Assembly: GCF_001280085.1 (NCBI RefSeq)
Contig: NZ_LGED01000017.1
Location: 1 to 14,180, forward strand
Length of the DNA: 14,180 bases
Reading direction: 5' to 3'
Source of the DNA: Saccharothrix sp. NRRL B-16348
Lineage (GTDB): Bacteria; Actinomycetota; Actinomycetes; Mycobacteriales; Pseudonocardiaceae
The notes under the pieces were generated by a model. It worked only from the letters and a program-made list of their open reading frames with translations, was not told the origin of the DNA and made no database searches. Each line of letters opens with the position of its first letter. The first letter of the stretch is position 1. Positions 12,030 through 14,180 of the stretch are shown here, in pieces. The position numbers and the translations under genes were made by a program.

Positions 12030-12433
12030 CCGGCTCTGCCCATGACCGGGCCGCCGCCATCGACAGGGCCCTGCTGCGCTGGGTCGAGCACTACGGCGGC
12101 CGGACCACGGTCCTGACCGGGACACTTGATCCGGGGTCCTTGGATGTCGGTGACGGGCCGGCCGTCACCGACGTCGAAGTCGATCGGCGATGGACCTACC
12201 TCGAAGCCCTGCAACTGGTGAAGTTCAGGCCGACCAGACAGAATCCCCGGCTCAGGGTCACCCTCACCGCCGACGGAGTGCGGTGCCTGGCCGAGTGCGA
12301 CGGCGACGTCCGCACGTGGAACGCACGGCACTCCCCAGGGGTGAACCAGCCGATCACGGTGTTCTCGCAGGGAGGCGACGTTCAGGTGCAGGTCGACAGC
12401 CCTGGAGCAGCGCAACACCAGCGACGACGATGA
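12026..12433 (+). CDS. DGDVRxW-family protein, shorter paralogue coupled to the preceding gene
   Basis: This protein has 135 residues from GTG 12026, which overlaps the previous TGA as GTGA, so translation is coupled. Residues 5-70 are a helix (AAAIDRALLRWVEHYGGRTT), a loop and a strand/helix pair (VDRRWTYLEALQLVKF). The signature follows at 78-101 (RVTLTADGVRCLAECDGDVR, then TWNAR), as in its neighbour. The end is a beta motif (PITVFSQGGDVQVQVDSPG) and a basic tail, QHQRRR. Unlike its neighbour it has no helical C-terminal region. The pair may form a heteromer in which the longer partner supplies the effector or membrane-associating part (inference). The gene is convergent with the YfbU gene, with a hairpin between them. 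Confidence 0.78.
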   Translation: MTGSAHDRAAAIDRALLRWVEHYGGRTTVLTGTLDPGSLDVGDGPAVTDVEVDRRWTYLEALQLVKFRPTRQNPRLRVTLTADGVRCLAECDGDVRTWNARHSPGVNQPITVFSQGGDVQVQVDSPGAAQHQRRR

Positions 12434-12525
12434 ACCGCTGATCGGCCGCGCCGGGTTCGACCGCATGTCGGTCGCCACGACTCCAGCGACCGCCGAGCGG
12501 TCATCGCCGAACCCCGTGACGCGGC

Positions 12526-12556
12526 TCCGGCGGATACCTCGGCGAACGCCGCCGGA
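12526..12556. terminator. Bidirectional terminator hairpin
   Basis: TCCGGCGG (12526-12533) pairs perfectly with CCGCCGGA (12549-12556) across a 15-nt loop. It lies between the convergent stops at 12433 and 12557 and directly abuts the YfbU stop codon. It can serve both strands. Confidence 0.6.
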
Positions 12557-13309
12557 TCAGCGCCCGGCCCCTGGGTGACGCGCCGCCTCCACGATCGACA
12601 CCAGATCCTCGACGTCGAAGTCCCAGGCGGAGGTCATACGACCGTTCGCCCGGTTCCTGTCCCGGATCGCTTCGTAGGCGGCGCGCATCCGTTGGTACCG
12701 CGCCAGCCGGGGCGAGTGGGAGTTGCCGCGCTCCCCGGTGGTCACGCGCTCCCGGAACTCCTCCCAGTGGCCATCCTTCTTCACCATGTACCGGACATAG
12801 GCCAGCAACCGTGCCTCGTCCGGCCGGTTCAGGTCGAACCCGTCGAAGGTCAGCGTGTACTGCATGGCCGACCCGAGCCGCTCGCGATCCTCAGGCGTCA
12901 GCTCTGTCAAGCGGTGCTCCACCACCCGGAACATCTCCAGGATGTCGTTGACCCAGGAGCACTCCGTCGGCGACAGCTCGACCGGCATGAAGCCGAACTC
13001 GTCGTGGTACTCCCCGGCGAACCCCTCTGTCATCACCTCGGCCATCTGCCCGTGGTACTGGCGATGGTGTTCGTCGTCGGAGAGTTTGCCCAGCACCTCA
13101 TGTAGTAGGGCGAACGTTCGACGTTCGACGGTGTCCAGCGTCCTGGGCACCGCGACAACGTCTCTTCGATCCGGCCTGTCGTCTCCGAAGCCCAGCAGAT
13201 CGTTGATCGCGCTCCGGAGAAGATCGCTCACCGTCGTGCCCCGGGCGCGGGCCGCGCGGTCGAGCTCGTCGCGCACCGTGTCGTCGACCCGCAGTGTCAA
13301 CGTAGCCAC
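12557..13309 (-). CDS. Ribbon-helix-helix / YfbU-domain protein
   Basis: This protein has 250 residues from GTG 13309, with GGAGG (plus 13314-13318) 4 nt upstream. A longer frame to 13357 would translate the operator-like repeats and is rejected. Residues 1-40 are a CopG/MetJ-type RHH DNA-binding fold (ATLTLRVDDTVRDELDRAAR, then TTVSDLLRSAINDLLG). Residues about 60-225 are a YfbU domain (PF03887). Hallmarks are ERRTFALLHEVLGKL, EGFAGEYHDEFGFM, LSPTECSWVNDILEMFRVVE, FDGFDLNRPDEARLLAYVRY and MVKKDGHW...NSHSPRLARYQRM. E. coli YfbU has been linked to MazF-dependent cell death, but its biochemical activity is not established. Here the fused RHH domain suggests a self-regulating unit, perhaps a single-gene toxin-antitoxin-like device (inference). 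Confidence 0.9.
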   Translation of the reverse strand: MATLTLRVDDTVRDELDRAARARGTTVSDLLRSAINDLLGFGDDRPDRRDVVAVPRTLDTVERRTFALLHEVLGKLSDDEHHRQYHGQMAEVMTEGFAGEYHDEFGFMPVELSPTECSWVNDILEMFRVVEHRLTELTPEDRERLGSAMQYTLTFDGFDLNRPDEARLLAYVRYMVKKDGHWEEFRERVTTGERGNSHSPRLARYQRMRAAYEAIRDRNRANGRMTSAWDFDVEDLVSIVEAARHPGAGR

Positions 13310-13321
13310 TACCCCTCCATT

Positions 13322-13353
13322 CGTAATACCGTAGTTGATTACGTAATACGGTA
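13322..13353 (-). promoter_or_regulatory. Paired 12-bp operator-like repeats for the RHH-YfbU gene
   Basis: CGTAATACCGTA (13322-13333) and CGTAATACGGTA (13342-13353) match at 11 of 12 positions and start exactly 20 bp apart, about two helical turns. TACCGTA and TACGGTA are also inverse complements, and ATTACGTAAT (13338-13347) is a palindrome at the centre. The AT-rich block lies 13-44 bp upstream of the GTG start. Repeated short sites on one helix face are what RHH autoregulators typically bind. Confidence 0.65.
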
Positions 13354-13372
13354 ACACATAGCTGTGATTGTT

Positions 13373-13420
13373 CGAGGCGTTATCGGGGTGTCAGGGGCAG
13401 GGCGTCGGTCGCCTGTCAGC
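13373..13420 (+). repeat. Dispersed 48/49-bp repeat, copy B
   Basis: This is the partner of 7083-7131, matching 41 of 49 columns. It lies in the divergent gap between the RHH-YfbU gene and the NB-ARC gene, about 160 nt before the latter's start. The rest of the gap (13421-13580) is very GC-rich and shows no further gene. Confidence 0.65.
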
Positions 13421-13580
13421 GGCGCGGGGTCCGGTAGCCCGGCGTCCGGGCCGGTGGAGCCGTCGTTATGCGGGTGGGCCGATGCCGGTCGGGTGAATTC
13501 CGCCGCCGCCGGCCGACGCAGCGGCGCGGCGGTGCCACGCTGTGCGCCATCAGCCGGCGACCGGACCGGAGGTGCCCGCG

Positions 13581-14180
13581 GTGGTGACGCCCGAGCTGCG
13601 GCAGCCCGACGACCCCGCGTCGGAGGACCCGCCGCCCGAGGCGGGCGGCGACGGCCCGGCGCAGGTTCGCAACACGGTGTCGGGGACCGTGGGTGTGGTG
13701 GTGCAGGCCGGTGCGGTGCACGGCGACGTGTCGCTGCACGCCGCGCCGCTGCCGCCCGCGCCGGTGGTGCCGCGGCAGTTGCCCGCGGCGCCGGCCTTGT
13801 TCGCCGGGCGGAGCGCGGAGCTGGCCCGGCTGGACCGCGTGCTGACCGCCACCACAGCGCCCGCCGACCCGGCGGGTGCGGGGCAGGGCGCGACGGTGCT
13901 GGTGTCGGCGATCGGCGGTGTCGGGGGCATCGGCAAGACCTGGCTCGCCCTGGCGTGGGCACATCGGCACCTGGAGCGGTTTCCCGACGGGCAGCTGTTC
14001 GTGGACCTGCGCGGGTTCAGTCCCACCGGCGAGTCGGTGGGGCCGGCGGTGGCGGTGCGCGGGTTCCTCGACGCCCTGGGGGTCGAGGCGAACCGCATCC
14101 CCGTCGACCTCGACGCCCAGGCCGCGCTGTACCGCAGCCTGGTGGCCGGGCGGCGGATGCTGGTCGTGCTGGACAACGCC
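13581..14180 (+). CDS. NB-ARC-type P-loop ATPase, partial at window end
   Basis: 200 codons are visible. The GTG at 13581 has GGAGG at 13568-13572, 8 nt upstream; GTGs at 13572 and 13584 are alternatives. Residues 1-27 are Pro/Asp/Glu-rich and disordered. Residues 29-53 are a Val/Gly beta motif ([20 protein letters not shown], then DVSLH), common just before the ATPase in actinomycete NB-ARC/TPR proteins. [15 protein letters not shown] (about 74-88) is the usual entry to the NTPase. Walker A is [12 protein letters not shown] (Lys119), followed by [16 protein letters not shown]. Walker B is [10 protein letters not shown] at the cut end. This is the STAND NTPase class also seen in AfsR-like regulators, but no SARP/BTAD DNA-binding domain precedes it. 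Downstream sensor repeats (TPR or WD40) would lie beyond the window. The likely role is a signal-gated ATPase switch. Confidence 0.88.
   Translation, partial: MVTPELRQPDDPASEDPPPEAGGDGPAQVRNTVSGTVGVVVQAGAVHGDVSLHAAPLPPAPVVPRQLPAAPALFAGRSAELARLDRVLTATTAPADPAGAGQGATVLVSAIGGVGGIGKTWLALAWAHRHLERFPDGQLFVDLRGFSPTGESVGPAVAVRGFLDALGVEANRIPVDLDAQAALYRSLVAGRRMLVVLDNA

Noticed and set aside
13416..14176. Minus-strand frames opposite the NB-ARC gene
   Set aside because: Ser/Thr/Arg-rich shadows; the plus strand has Walker A and B motifs.

Overview
High-GC actinomycete chromosome. GC-rich codon third positions, GTG/TTG starts, small conserved membrane ORFs and an NB-ARC ATPase suggest a filamentous actinomycete, perhaps Pseudonocardiales (Saccharothrix/Actinosynnema/Lentzea-like). 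The genus is an inference from style, not from a database match.

Layout. Positions 1-344 hold a hairpin and a large nested inverted repeat. Positions 345-3546 are ordinary metabolic genes: a secreted M28 zinc aminopeptidase, and a divergent pair of an Lrp/AsnC regulator and a Cys/Met-metabolism PLP enzyme. The PLP gene breaks off near 3546, before its C-terminal region. About 0.6 kb of scrambled DNA follows, with an IS200/IS605-like end hairpin, a 16-bp palindrome and a decayed minus-strand gene. The 3' remnant of a small two-helix membrane gene comes next.

From about 4.1 kb to the end the window looks like accessory DNA. It has two copies of a tiny CxxC/CxxC zinc-ribbon gene (4331, 11123), each behind a hairpin. 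Several short hydrophobic proteins share a two-helix plan (4110, 6710, 7668, 10491). There is a HTH/coiled-coil/membrane protein (5449) and a frameshifted XRE-membrane-solute-binding protein (7871). A PIN-domain protein is co-directional with a two-helix protein. Next come a translationally coupled pair of paralogous (LTxDGxRC...DGDVRxW) proteins and a RHH-YfbU protein with two 12-bp operator-like repeats exactly 20 bp apart. The window ends inside an NB-ARC ATPase.

How it may work together (inference). HTH modules, short membrane helices, a PIN nuclease, YfbU and an NB-ARC ATPase with a Val/Gly-rich leader resemble the loosely assembled conflict or signalling neighbourhoods of multicellular actinomycetes. 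No single complete known defence system can be named. The strongest new candidates are the coupled DGDVRxW pair, the zinc-ribbon/hairpin module and the recurring two-helix proteins. Several genes are damaged (3546, 4110, 6739, about 7917), so the region is in flux or contains homopolymer sequence errors.
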